From Symsagittifera roscoffensis (taxonomy: Eukaryota > Xenacoelomorpha > Acoela > Convolutidae), in NCBI RefSeq assembly GCF_963678635.1, contig NC_087069.1:31410776-31474775 (forward strand): a DNA stretch of 64,000 nt. The letters run 5' to 3'. Under the pieces are notes generated by a model. The model searched no databases. It worked only from the letters and a program-made list of their open reading frames with translations, and was not told the origin of the DNA. The translations under genes and the position numbers were made by a program. This document shows, one piece after another, positions 47,623-57,100 of this stretch (the first letter of the stretch is position 1; every line of letters starts with the position of its first letter).

Positions 47623-49397
47623 ACTTATTAATTTTTCTCCAACTCCTTTTTCTAGTAATCTCAAATCAAAACATAAACCCTTCCCCCCGCACAGGACCAC
47701 AAGATTTATTAGTAACACATTACGATTGTGAAGAAAACGAACAAAAAACACTACACAAATATGCAATAAATCAAGTATCACAATGCGAAACAGAACCACA
47801 AGCCATAGAAACTACAAATGTAATCGCAACACTTTACTCAAAAGCCCGAGCAACAACAGTTATCGGATATAAATTCACAGCAACATTTTCCGAAAAGAAA
47901 GTACATTGTTCACAAGTCTCAAACGGAAATAAAAACCGACTTGACCATGAATCATTCTACCAGAGTAATATCGAACGACTTTTACATCTAAATCCCGAAG
48001 ATTGTAAAAACGAGTTACTCCGACTAAATATCACAAAAAATAAAAACACAGATAGAAAGTTAGTATATTTCCAAGTTTTTTCAGATTCTGTACATCAAGC
48101 AGAACTTGAGAGATATCAAGGACATATAAAATTAGATGAAAAATATCCATATAACGGCGCACACGGACGATTAACCTATGACATGCACGATAAACACTGG
48201 ATACCACACATCGGTATAAATGACCCATCAAACTGCAAAGCAGACACAAAAAATAAAGGATACCAAGAAATAATGTTTTTCGATTGGAAAATACAACTCG
48301 AAAAAATACAACTCACACGCGATTTATCAGACAACACAATGATCTATCAAGGAATTAGATTACCTTGTAAAAACGATCAAGGCTATTGTGACCCTACAAC
48401 ACGAACACAAGCAACAATTGTTTGGTTCCCCGAAGACACATGTACAACATTTCAAGTAGCAAAAATACACGCTCGTATGATAAAATTTCACGAAAAATGT
48501 TTTATACAGTCCATTCCATATGAACAAGTAAACCCATCACGAAAACAAAGTTCTAATTTTAGAAACATACACAATATAGAAAATAAATTGACACGTTTTC
48601 AAATATATCAAGAAACAGAACTTGCATGTAAATACAGAAACCCACTTCACAAACCAAAATACTCTGAAATATTAGTTGAATACGAAAAAGGATTTGACAT
48701 GACCACTGGAAAAATAAAAATCGACCCATATGCCACAGGTCATCCTCCAAACGAAGGAACATCATATATACCAGTTAATTTTCAAAAAAGTAAAGGTCAA
48801 CCCGGTGGACATCTAAAGCCCCAAGACACTAGAAGTACACGTTTACAAGAACTATCAATAATGAATAGTACATATTTCGGTAATATCCACTATGATATTC
48901 ACTTAGATATGAAACTAGACTACACGATTAGCCGAATTTTTCAAGAAATGTCACTCTCCGAATTAGAAACACTACACCAACTATGCGAATTAGAAAGAAC
49001 ACAAATATTACAATCACTTGCACTAGCAGTATTAAAAATACCCTACGCAGGATATTTACTATCAGGAAATAGATCAAATTTTTTAGACTACGAAGGAAAC
49101 ATTTTATGGTTTTATACTTGTACCAAAAAAGTATCACCACTATACGTTTTTGAAGACAAACGATGCTATAAAAGAATCCCTATCTTTTATAAGAATAAAG
49201 TACATTTCGTTGACACACTTTCAAGAAGAACCTATTTCTGGGATACCGCAGTCCCACGTGGATCAGAAAGTAGCCACAATGTAGTACAACTAAACCCTGA
49301 TGAAGATAAATATTACCTTCTCACCCCATATCCCACATTATATAGACTTACAATCAATAGGAATATACTCAAAATCAGATATTCAACATCACATTAG
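47610..49397 (+). CDS. env: Envelope-like glycoprotein, N-terminal and ectodomain part
   Basis: The ATG at 47610 begins a clear signal peptide ('MYILNLLIFLQLLFLVIS'), followed by an ectodomain with many Cys residues and Asn-X-Ser/Thr sites. Recognisable-looking blocks are 'TIVWFPEDTCTTFQVAKI' near residue 270 and, in the C-terminal part, 'DKRCYKRIPIFYKNKVHFVD'. The order signal peptide, Cys-rich ectodomain, then membrane segments in the next frame, located after pol, is that of a viral membrane fusion glycoprotein. It lacks the furin-site plus fusion-peptide layout of insect errantivirus F-type envelopes. The blocks are more reminiscent of glycoproteins of negative-strand viruses captured by other LTR elements, but that is tentative. 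Homologous coding switches to the +1 frame within 49294-49397, probably near 49345, so the ORF is broken here. Confidence 0.65.
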   Translation: MYILNLLIFLQLLFLVISNQNINPSPRTGPQDLLVTHYDCEENEQKTLHKYAINQVSQCETEPQAIETTNVIATLYSKARATTVIGYKFTATFSEKKVHCSQVSNGNKNRLDHESFYQSNIERLLHLNPEDCKNELLRLNITKNKNTDRKLVYFQVFSDSVHQAELERYQGHIKLDEKYPYNGAHGRLTYDMHDKHWIPHIGINDPSNCKADTKNKGYQEIMFFDWKIQLEKIQLTRDLSDNTMIYQGIRLPCKNDQGYCDPTTRTQATIVWFPEDTCTTFQVAKIHARMIKFHEKCFIQSIPYEQVNPSRKQSSNFRNIHNIENKLTRFQIYQETELACKYRNPLHKPKYSEILVEYEKGFDMTTGKIKIDPYATGHPPNEGTSYIPVNFQKSKGQPGGHLKPQDTRSTRLQELSIMNSTYFGNIHYDIHLDMKLDYTISRIFQEMSLSELETLHQLCELERTQILQSLALAVLKIPYAGYLLSGNRSNFLDYEGNILWFYTCTKKVSPLYVFEDKRCYKRIPIFYKNKVHFVDTLSRRTYFWDTAVPRGSESSHNVVQLNPDEDKYYLLTPYPTLYRLTINRNILKIRYSTSH

Positions 49398-50169
49398 AAC
49401 ACAACAATTCCAAGAATTATTAACACAAATGGACACAATACAAAGACAATCAATTGACCAAAACTTACGCAAACTTGCCGAAACCGCAGGATTTGCAGAC
49501 ATCTATACGCAAGACTATAGCGGATATTTTAAAGACATTAAAGATTATATATATCTAAACGGTGAAAAATACCGTCCCCAAGATATATCACCTATTAATA
49601 TTTTTAGCTTTGTTACACTCAAAAATGAAATTCTTGATTTTCTAGGATGTCCCTATTACATCTTAGAAAAATTAACTATTTTATACGCAATGTTTAACTT
49701 TATAGGATTTCTTTTTTCACTTTTAAAAAGAATCTATAACACATGTGCTATACACACACAAGTAAACAGACAAGCAAGTGTAGCACGCATACTATTTGCA
49801 GGATTTTTTGGAATTTTTTCTACATCAATAAACAAAAATCTTTTAGACGCACATATAAAAGATTACAACACAAAAATAGCAACAAGACAGAACACATACG
49901 ACGAAGAACATAACAATGTAGACACAACGCCTACAGCACCACAGTTACCACCCCTACCACATAACCATCCACTATCCCTAGTCCCACGTAATTTTCGAAA
50001 TTTAGCAATAACACATAATCCAAATTTTAGACCAACCATATCACAAAATCCCATCCAACATATAATGACACGCCACTCACAAGATGAAAATACTTATGAA
50101 CAAATTATAGAACAACCCCATACCACCGCTTTTCAGTCTCAAAATAATAATTTTTTTAGCCCACGATGA
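49294..50169 (+). CDS. env: Envelope-like glycoprotein, membrane-anchor part (frame +1)
   Basis: This frame opens at 49294. The first ATG (49300) is inside the overlap and probably irrelevant. From about 49345 the sequence continues the envelope: a helical, heptad-like stretch ('QFQELLTQMDTIQRQSIDQ'), a Gly/Tyr-rich segment, then a hydrophobic segment at about 49663-49728 ('LTILYAMFNFIGFLFSLL') and a second at about 49770-49830 ('SVARILFAGFFGIF'). A Pro/Gln-rich tail of about 110 residues would be cytoplasmic. It ends at TGA 50167-50169, overlapping the ATG of the next ORF (ATGA). Together with 47610-49397 it forms one broken gene. Confidence 0.6.
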   Translation, partial: TLMKINITFSPHIPHYIDLQSIGIYSKSDIQHHIRTQQFQELLTQMDTIQRQSIDQNLRKLAETAGFADIYTQDYSGYFKDIKDYIYLNGEKYRPQDISPINIFSFVTLKNEILDFLGCPYYILEKLTILYAMFNFIGFLFSLLKRIYNTCAIHTQVNRQASVARILFAGFFGIFSTSINKNLLDAHIKDYNTKIATRQNTYDEEHNNVDTTPTAPQLPPLPHNHPLSLVPRNFRNLAITHNPNFRPTISQNPIQHIMTRHSQDENTYEQIIEQPHTTAFQSQNNNFFSPR

Positions 50170-51974
50170 GCCGACAACTTGGATCCCTACACCGTTCAAA
50201 TTCCCATCCAACCAACCTCACTACTCCAATTACAATAATACCACTTTTTGATTTCCCACCACCCGATTTCCCAACCAGTAATGTAACATCAGGCATGAAT
50301 TCCGATACTAATTCACACATCTCAGTTTTATACTCCACCTCACAACTCAATAACCCGAATATTGAAACCCCCGATGAATTTGCCGACTCTGAACCATCTC
50401 CATCAAATAATTTTCACACCAACCCCTCAATTTTTTCCCAACCCCCTTTTCAACCAATACTACCAAATAACCCTGTCCCCACCAATTCTACACCCTCTTA
50501 TGCTTCCCAAGTCACTCCAACCTATTCTTCCCTTCATTCAGACCGATCATCAAATTCTCCAGATACCCCCCAAATCTCCCCAGAACTAGATAATTTTATT
50601 ACCTTACAACAACAACCCTACCACCTTGACACCCCCACCATAAACCAAATTTCATCCACAATAGATTCATCCAACCCTCCTACCCCTACACCCTCTTCAA
50701 TTTATACCGAATCATTAGCACCATCATCCACATCTACTGAATCTTCACTCAGCACTAAAAGAGCTTACCGCACTTTTAAAAGAAAGTTCCCCAACCATCC
50801 TTTCCCAGCAAAACCAGGAACAGCCCGTGAATATATAAATCATCCAAATCACACTAACACAAAAGAATTTTTGGCTATCACCTTACCCTCATTTCCACAA
50901 TACACCTTAAACACCCCTCACGACACTAACGAAACACGTAGCTCTGTAGACGAACACGTTTTAATGCCTACCCTTCCTTGGACCTCATATTATCATTTTA
51001 CTAATCCCCTTTGCTTACCTTTATCTAACACTCACATCGATATAGAACGAAATAAGGACATGCTATATCGACTCACTACACCACTAACACCTAGACAATT
51101 TACTTACATCGGATATAAAAAATCACTAAAAACACACACTGCACCCCGAGCTAACGAATATACGCTAGAATATTACGATCATAACATCATCAGAACTAAC
51201 CAAGATCAATTCTTAGACGATGACCGCTTCGCTAACCCACAAATCACAGAAAATTTTTTCATTAAAACACCATATGTATTTACCCTCAATATCTTTGATC
51301 GCAAATTTGACCACATCATCTCAGAAGCACTAACAGACACGCAAGCCTACAAAAATTTTAAAGAACGCTTCCAAATATTTTCACTAACCTTTCATTTCCT
51401 TGCACCACATGAAAGAGATTTGCACTGCTCACACGATATTATGTTGCGCACTAAACAAACTCACACATATACATATTATCGTTTTATACAAAATCACTTC
51501 GACCTACACACTCCCTCCAGACAACCACACCATCGTTTTCAATTCATCAATTCCAAATACACATCACCATTCTTTCTTAACTTCACATATTGCATTAAAG
51601 ATACTAACCTTCATGGTATTCTTCGAAATTATGATCCCATAACCCAAATATATATTTTTTGTCCCATCACCAAGACCTTCAACGCAGAAGAATCCCGACC
51701 CTTCCTTATCCCACACGAATTTGTTCAACCTATAGAAATCCCCATTTTAGAATTCATCCACAACACTAAATTCAATCACAAATTATATAATCTAATCCAA
51801 AACACACCTTATGAGTTTGCAGTTGGCACTGAAGAACTAACCACCATTAAAGCACTTCAATTGCTTTGGCCACTGCTTCAAACTAAAAATATCATCCGCA
51901 TCTTAGCTAAATTACTAACAACTTCAGATCTCATCCAAGACATCTTCCCCCACGGTTTCTTCCCCGACGACTAA
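50166..51974 (+). CDS. Terminal ORF D (602 aa), unknown function
   Basis: The ATG at 50166 overlaps the envelope stop as ATGA, so coupled reinitiation on the same transcript is plausible. Residues 1 to about 195 are Ser/Thr/Pro/Asn-rich and look disordered. Residues about 195-600 have a folded composition with many aromatics and His ('...RTFKRKFPNHPFPAKPGTA...', '...MPTLPWTSYYHFTNPLC...', '...FQLLWPLLQTKNII...' type segments near the end). There is no signal peptide and no clear membrane helix. I recognise no family. Its intactness over 602 codons in a damaged element suggests recent selection or chance survival. A consensus splice donor lies three bases after its stop. Confidence 0.7.
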   Translation: MSRQLGSLHRSNSHPTNLTTPITIIPLFDFPPPDFPTSNVTSGMNSDTNSHISVLYSTSQLNNPNIETPDEFADSEPSPSNNFHTNPSIFSQPPFQPILPNNPVPTNSTPSYASQVTPTYSSLHSDRSSNSPDTPQISPELDNFITLQQQPYHLDTPTINQISSTIDSSNPPTPTPSSIYTESLAPSSTSTESSLSTKRAYRTFKRKFPNHPFPAKPGTAREYINHPNHTNTKEFLAITLPSFPQYTLNTPHDTNETRSSVDEHVLMPTLPWTSYYHFTNPLCLPLSNTHIDIERNKDMLYRLTTPLTPRQFTYIGYKKSLKTHTAPRANEYTLEYYDHNIIRTNQDQFLDDDRFANPQITENFFIKTPYVFTLNIFDRKFDHIISEALTDTQAYKNFKERFQIFSLTFHFLAPHERDLHCSHDIMLRTKQTHTYTYYRFIQNHFDLHTPSRQPHHRFQFINSKYTSPFFLNFTYCIKDTNLHGILRNYDPITQIYIFCPITKTFNAEESRPFLIPHEFVQPIEIPILEFIHNTKFNHKLYNLIQNTPYEFAVGTEELTTIKALQLLWPLLQTKNIIRILAKLLTTSDLIQDIFPHGFFPDD

Positions 51975-51983
51975 CAGGTAAGT
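51975..51983 (+). promoter_or_regulatory. Consensus 5' splice donor after ORF D
   Basis: 'cag|gtaagt' matches the donor consensus exactly, with the cut after 51977 and three bases after the stop codon TAA (51972-51974). It would start an intron in the 3' untranslated part. No matching acceptor was fixed. Confidence 0.5.
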
Positions 51984-53577
51984 ATGAATTATACATATTA
52001 TTAACTAATTAAAATAGAAATTAGAAACTAACCATTCTTTATCCAAGTCTTCTTTAGAATTTTAGCCTTCATCCAACGATCATCTGAAAAATTCACAAAC
52101 AAAAAATAAAAAATAGAAAACTTCTTCAAAACTGTTTAAAACTCTATTAATTTTTTGCACCAACAATTAAATAAATATAATACCAATGCAGTAATTTAAT
52201 TTATAAAATTTCCCCCCCCCCCCCACAAGCAGTAAATCTAATTATAATGAAAATTTGTAACATAATTTTTCCCAACAATTAGCAGTAAAATTTGAATTTC
52301 TATGTAATAAATTGATAAAACGAAAATGCAGTACTAACCTTTTGATATTTCCATTCATTCGCACAAAAATCCTATCAACACTCGCACAGCTCGCCCACGA
52401 AGAATTGTTTAAAATAATGAATTTCAGTTTCAAGCTTTCACACTCAACAACTCTAACATAAGATAACACGTTTCAAACTTTCCTTTAACCCGGTTGGAAA
52501 GGAATTATATACTAAACAACACTAACCAACGCAGCTTACTAAACACCACAAATCATAGAATAACAGCATGACTAAGAAAAGGAAACCAACGGTACCCAAA
52601 CCGGATTAACCCAGTTTAAAACTGGATAATTTATTCTTTTGAAGACTATTATAAAGTCTAAGAAAGAAATAATAAAACACAAAAAAGTCGAAAGACAAAC
52701 CCATACCAAAAACAATTTGATTTTTGAAAAAAGGACACAACCAACGAAACATAAGAAAAACCACAATAAACCCAACATAAAACGTTATCACATAACAGGA
52801 CCTCTCACAGAAACCGCACGAAATCATACTCCCACTCCTGGCCTAACCCACCAGAGAGGACGTCCTGAGCATGCTCTATAGCCGGCCTAACCCACCGCGC
52901 TACATCCACGCTTTGTGACCACACTTCTATTTTTAATAAGAGGTACTCAAGGGTGAGTAACTCTTCAAAATAACCGAACTAAAACAAAAAGCTTTTGTGA
53001 AAACAACTAACCAAAATCATAATTGAAACACCGAACTAATAAAAATTTTATAAAATGTAAATTACACCTTGCAGTATATAGATCAGCATACAACACCAAA
53101 GACGAACATCCAAAGACAAAAATGACCTCACTACACTCGAAAAAGAATGGCCAACCACAACCGATATGCCGTCCACAATCACAACTCAAAGGATTTAGAG
53201 TACGACTTGACTTCGCAGAAAAGGACTTCATTGAACTAGACCAATGACCACCTCGATGTTCAAGTATACGTACAGATCCGAGTAACCAGGCATCCCCTCC
53301 ACGCACAATCTCCACGCCATTCCCAGACAAGATCAAACACAAAGAAGTTCTCATCAATGAAACAGAAAAACCTGACATAGCCAACCATTCTGAAATCAGA
53401 TTTGAGTTTGTTGCGAAAACCCAGTCGTTGTCATGAGAAGACACAACGATTGAACCTGGAACTTCTCTAACAAGAGAACCCAGAAGAAATATGATGTTCG
53501 CCAAATACCAACGTCCATCATCCATCCTTTGAATTACAGAAAGATTATTCTAAAAAATTCTGTAAAACCCGGATGGG
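51984..53577 (+). other. 3' non-coding region of the element
   Basis: About 1.6 kb without a convincing ORF. Landmarks are a run of 13 C at 52212-52224, a near-palindrome 'ccagtttaaaactgg' at 52611-52625, a 13-base direct repeat 'ggcctaacccacc' near 52843 and 52884, and a hairpin ttacagaa...ttctgtaa at 53534-53565 just before the 3' LTR. The part around 52830-53530 is less A-biased than the coding part of the element and may have a different origin. Confidence 0.5.
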
Positions 53578-53987
53578 TGGAACCTGATCTAAACTACATT
53601 TTATGATTGGATAAATTAGATATTTTACCAATGTAAAGTATTTAATATTAACCAATCATGATCCATCTGACTAACAATCCACTTATTTGTAAGTGCTGAA
53701 ATTACTTGTAATTTCAGCACCAGAGAGATTTGAATTTAACTTAGAAATTAGTTGACTCTCCAAGAAGACTTCAGCAGCCGCAATAAACCAGTATACCCTA
53801 GATCTATTGAGCCTAGCAGAGACTAGTTAAACAACCTGAGACTAGATAGTATAAGAGTAAGATTAGGATTGGTATTAGACTAAGAAGTTGCACGAATCTA
53901 TCCGGCCGAAAATAAGATAGCGTGACGAGCAGACGGTGTACCCTATCCGAAATTACACTATGAGATAACCACCTCGGTTATAACTCA
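53578..53987 (+). repeat. 3' LTR (410 bp)
   Basis: This is a direct copy of 35447-35856 with differences at 53931 (a for g) and 53957 (a for t). It is followed directly by the second target duplication and the resumed array sequence 'atcttttcagtatcaatttc'. The bases just before it ('cccggatggg') are only weakly purine-rich, so no convincing polypurine tract can be named. Confidence 0.95.
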
Positions 53988-53991
53988 CTAA
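53988..53991. repeat. Target site duplication, right (ctaa)
   Basis: This is the partner of 35443-35446. It lies directly after the terminal CA of the 3' LTR. Confidence 0.9.
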
Positions 53992-54157
53992 TCTTTTCAG
54001 TATCAATTTCTTGGAATGCAGTTTTATAATTGAATCAGCCGAGGTGTGAATTCGAGGTTTTTCAGCCTAGGTTTGCAGCAGAACAAACCTGTGGACAGAT
54101 ATTTAAAGCGAAAAAGTCTAGTACCCGAATGCAGTCCTTTGAAGCTGAAAAATCTGC
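53992..54157. repeat. Array unit 4, right of the LTR element
   Basis: The array resumes at the equivalent of unit 1 position about 6946 and runs to about 7110, including the second copy of the 'cagcagaacaa' direct repeat. At 54157 it jumps back to the equivalent of about 4827 ('aagcagaagtcaaaatctgc'). The two sides share a few bases at the joint. Confidence 0.8.
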
Positions 54158-57100
54158 CATAAAGCAGAAGTCAAAATCTGCGTTCACGTTATATTTTTAT
54201 TTGAATTGTCAAAGAATAACTAGTGCAAAGCTCTGCTGTATAAATAGCTTTCAGAAAGAACAAGGCTCATTGAGGACTAGAACAGATGAATATGTGAACA
54301 ACTTCTGATAATTGGAAAAGTGTACACATTCACCAATTTTTGTTAAAATAACAGATACAGTTTTTGAAACCTGACATAGAAAATTCATATACGAACCTAA
54401 TATGATAAATAAGATAAAAACTTAGATAAAATATGTAATCATTGTAAATTATCAGAAAATTAAATATTTCATAGAAATCACGCTTGCTTTTTTTTGAAAT
54501 TGTATATATTTTCATTTTAATTTTGTCTCTTCCGAATGAATTTTGACAAATCTTAATTATCTAAATAAAAATCTAAGCTAAAATCGAAATATAGAAACTT
54601 CAACTATATTTGAAAACTAATATTGCAATTAATTTTTTGAACTGATATTGCTTAGAACATAGAGCAGAGAGGTCTACTAGGACAGCAAAACAGTAGCCAA
54701 GTAGATATAGAGCGTAGCAAAGATAAGTTTTGGGCAGATGTTGAATCTAATTTGATGATTTTGTACGTAACAGATTTCACATTCGTAAACTTTTTCCGAG
54801 TATTCCGCGTTTCAGCATAGTTTCAGGTGGTAAGAGCTTTGTTTTCAAAAAAAATTATCCAGTAACTTAGTTAATAGACCAAATTACATCAATTTGTATC
54901 GTGTTTTGAAGGTTCTTTGACAAAAATTTCAAAATTCTTTCATAAAAAATCTCAAATTTTGCGCATAAAATTTTACCATTGACTTACCCTGATCCAAAAA
55001 ATATAATGTAAAACCTTCATTACACAATCTACACGTAATAAACCAATTATTATCACCAACTAAATAACGCGCCCCGAGATTTTTGCGAAAAAAACTAGAG
55101 AAAAACCAAAAATACCATTTTTCTTACCATTCTATTACCATCACACTGAAAACTTACCAATTCTAGTCCCTATCTCAATACATTGTAGACTATATACCCA
55201 AAGTTAAAACATATCATGGCGGGCAGGAGATCTATAGCGTCTCTTATTACAAGTGATCCGCCATGGTTTCCTTACTTAAGCTCCAACATCTACTGCTAAT
55301 GACACTGCCAAAAAAATTATGTTTCTTCCAATAACTTTAAAACAACTGTCTCAAAAAAACCTCTTCTTGGAAAAACTGTCGAGAAACAGAGTTTTCAGCG
55401 CTAAATGAGATTGCAGACAATGTTTAGCACTAACTAGACCGATAATAATTTGGTAGACGCATTTTTGAAATGAAACAAATTTTTGGAACTCGAAGACTTT
55501 GAGTACCCCCATTGGAGCATAAAAAAGATTTAACTCATTTTACTCCTAAAACAAGGCTATTAATGCAACTACTTCAGTTTAAATTAGCCTAAAACAAAAA
55601 AAGAGTTTTTTCCCGAAAGAAAAATGAAAGAAAAATCAGATCTGGTGATTCAAACAATCGTGTTATTGTCAAAATCTCAATTATGGTGCAGTTAGTTCAA
55701 GCTAGAAACTCACCTACAAAACTACATTAAAGTGCTCAAACAAAAAAGACATTTTCCTGAACTTTTCTCAATAGATAGCTTTTAAAATTCTACTCTAAAT
55801 GCAACTTTAGTTCCTCAATTTCTTTAGATGCTACCATTAGGGCCAGCATGGAAATAAAGTGATGCCAATATTAAGCAAACAAAAAATTATAACAACTGAA
55901 AGCGGAACTCCCAGAGAAATTCATCGAAATCAAAAATGTTAGTGATAATCAAAAACAAATCAAATAATTCAAATCAGAAAATAATTTCTAATCGCAAATT
56001 AAGCGGACAAAATTAAACAGACAAAGAGCAATCCAATAATTAAATCTTGCAAAAAATATTGTCCCCTTACTAGAATCAAAACAAGGATTTTGTTTTAAAA
56101 CTAAACATTGACAGGCTTGTGCGACGCCAATAAAATGAGTAGCTGTAACTTGAAGTGCTTGGCTAGGAAGGTACTAACTAGAAAAAATTTCTCGTACTTA
56201 CGTTCCAAATCCCTGCTAATTGCAAGATTAAGAACTAATAGCGACTTAAATTAGAGAAAACCAAGTGAACGAAAAAAGAATTCAATCGAAAAAAACAGTG
56301 ATTATCAAAAGTTTAAATATTGTTCGAATAGTTTGAAATAGACCAAAATCACCGAGTGGAGATTGAACAGACATGAAAAAAGCAGAGAAACTACAATTGT
56401 TTTTGTACGGTTATGTTTTGCAATTTGCAAAGTATAACCGTTTCCTGGCTAGAATCGAAGCAGTGATATTTGTGTTCTGAAGCAAGGAATTAATTTTTAC
56501 GCTATAAGAGTAGCTGTAACTTGGTAACACAATAAAGTAGGCTGAAGAGAACTGTTTTTTCAGCAAATTTGTTAATGAGAAGAAAGTGAAGTACCTAGGT
56601 TGCAGTACCCTTGCTAATCGCAAATTGAAAACGACTGAACAGAACAGACAGCAATTTTCAATTTATTGTGATTTTTGCACGTAACGTGCAAAAAAAAAGA
56701 CATTGCACTGACAATTTGATGCAGAATAGTTGAATATTCTTAACTTTTGATTTATAAAAAAGATTTTTTTTTTCGAATTCTTATTTAAAATTTCTTAACA
56801 ATCTTGAAATCAAGCATGGAAGAAAAATTTATGAAAAAGTGGCTGCTTTTAAACTCCCTCAAAATGCTATAACGACGATTATTCGCCAAATTGCTAAGAA
56901 GGCAAATTGAAGAAAAAATGCTAATTTGACCTTTTTGACGGTACGCACTCCCTACTTGCACTAATTGACCCGTGTAACATTGCAAGCTAGCAGACAGGAA
57001 AGAAAAGGAAGCAAATAAGTCCAAAGAAACCGGAAAAATTTTCAAAGAAACCAAATTTACAAAACTTCAAAATGTTGTCTGGATTGATGCTCTATTTGCA

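Larger units (their letters stand above)
35447..53987 (+). mobile_element. Giant Ty3/gypsy-like LTR retroelement with envelope and accessory ORFs (18541 bp)
   Basis: The element is bounded by two 410-bp LTRs that begin TG and end CA. It is flanked by the direct duplication ctaa and contains a primer binding site, Gag with a CCHC knuckle, protease, reverse transcriptase, RNase H and integrase in gypsy order, followed by a probable envelope gene. Extra ORFs lie both before gag and after pol. The sister array unit at about 17229-17250 shows the uninterrupted target. The LTRs differ at only two positions (35800/53931 and 35826/53957), so the insertion is recent. The copy is nevertheless damaged at several coding positions. 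The sense strand is visibly A-rich and G-poor compared with the flanks. Typical elements of this family are about 5-9 kb, so this one is unusually large. Confidence 0.95.

Noticed and set aside
52840-52915. tRNA-like A-box (tagcgcggtgggttaggc) on the minus strand
   Set aside because: No B-box at the proper distance and no acceptor-stem pairing could be drawn, so a tRNA gene or tRNA-derived SINE is not supported.
53500-53577. Polypurine tract before the 3' LTR
   Set aside because: Only the short stretch ggatggg is present, too weak to name as the plus-strand primer with confidence.
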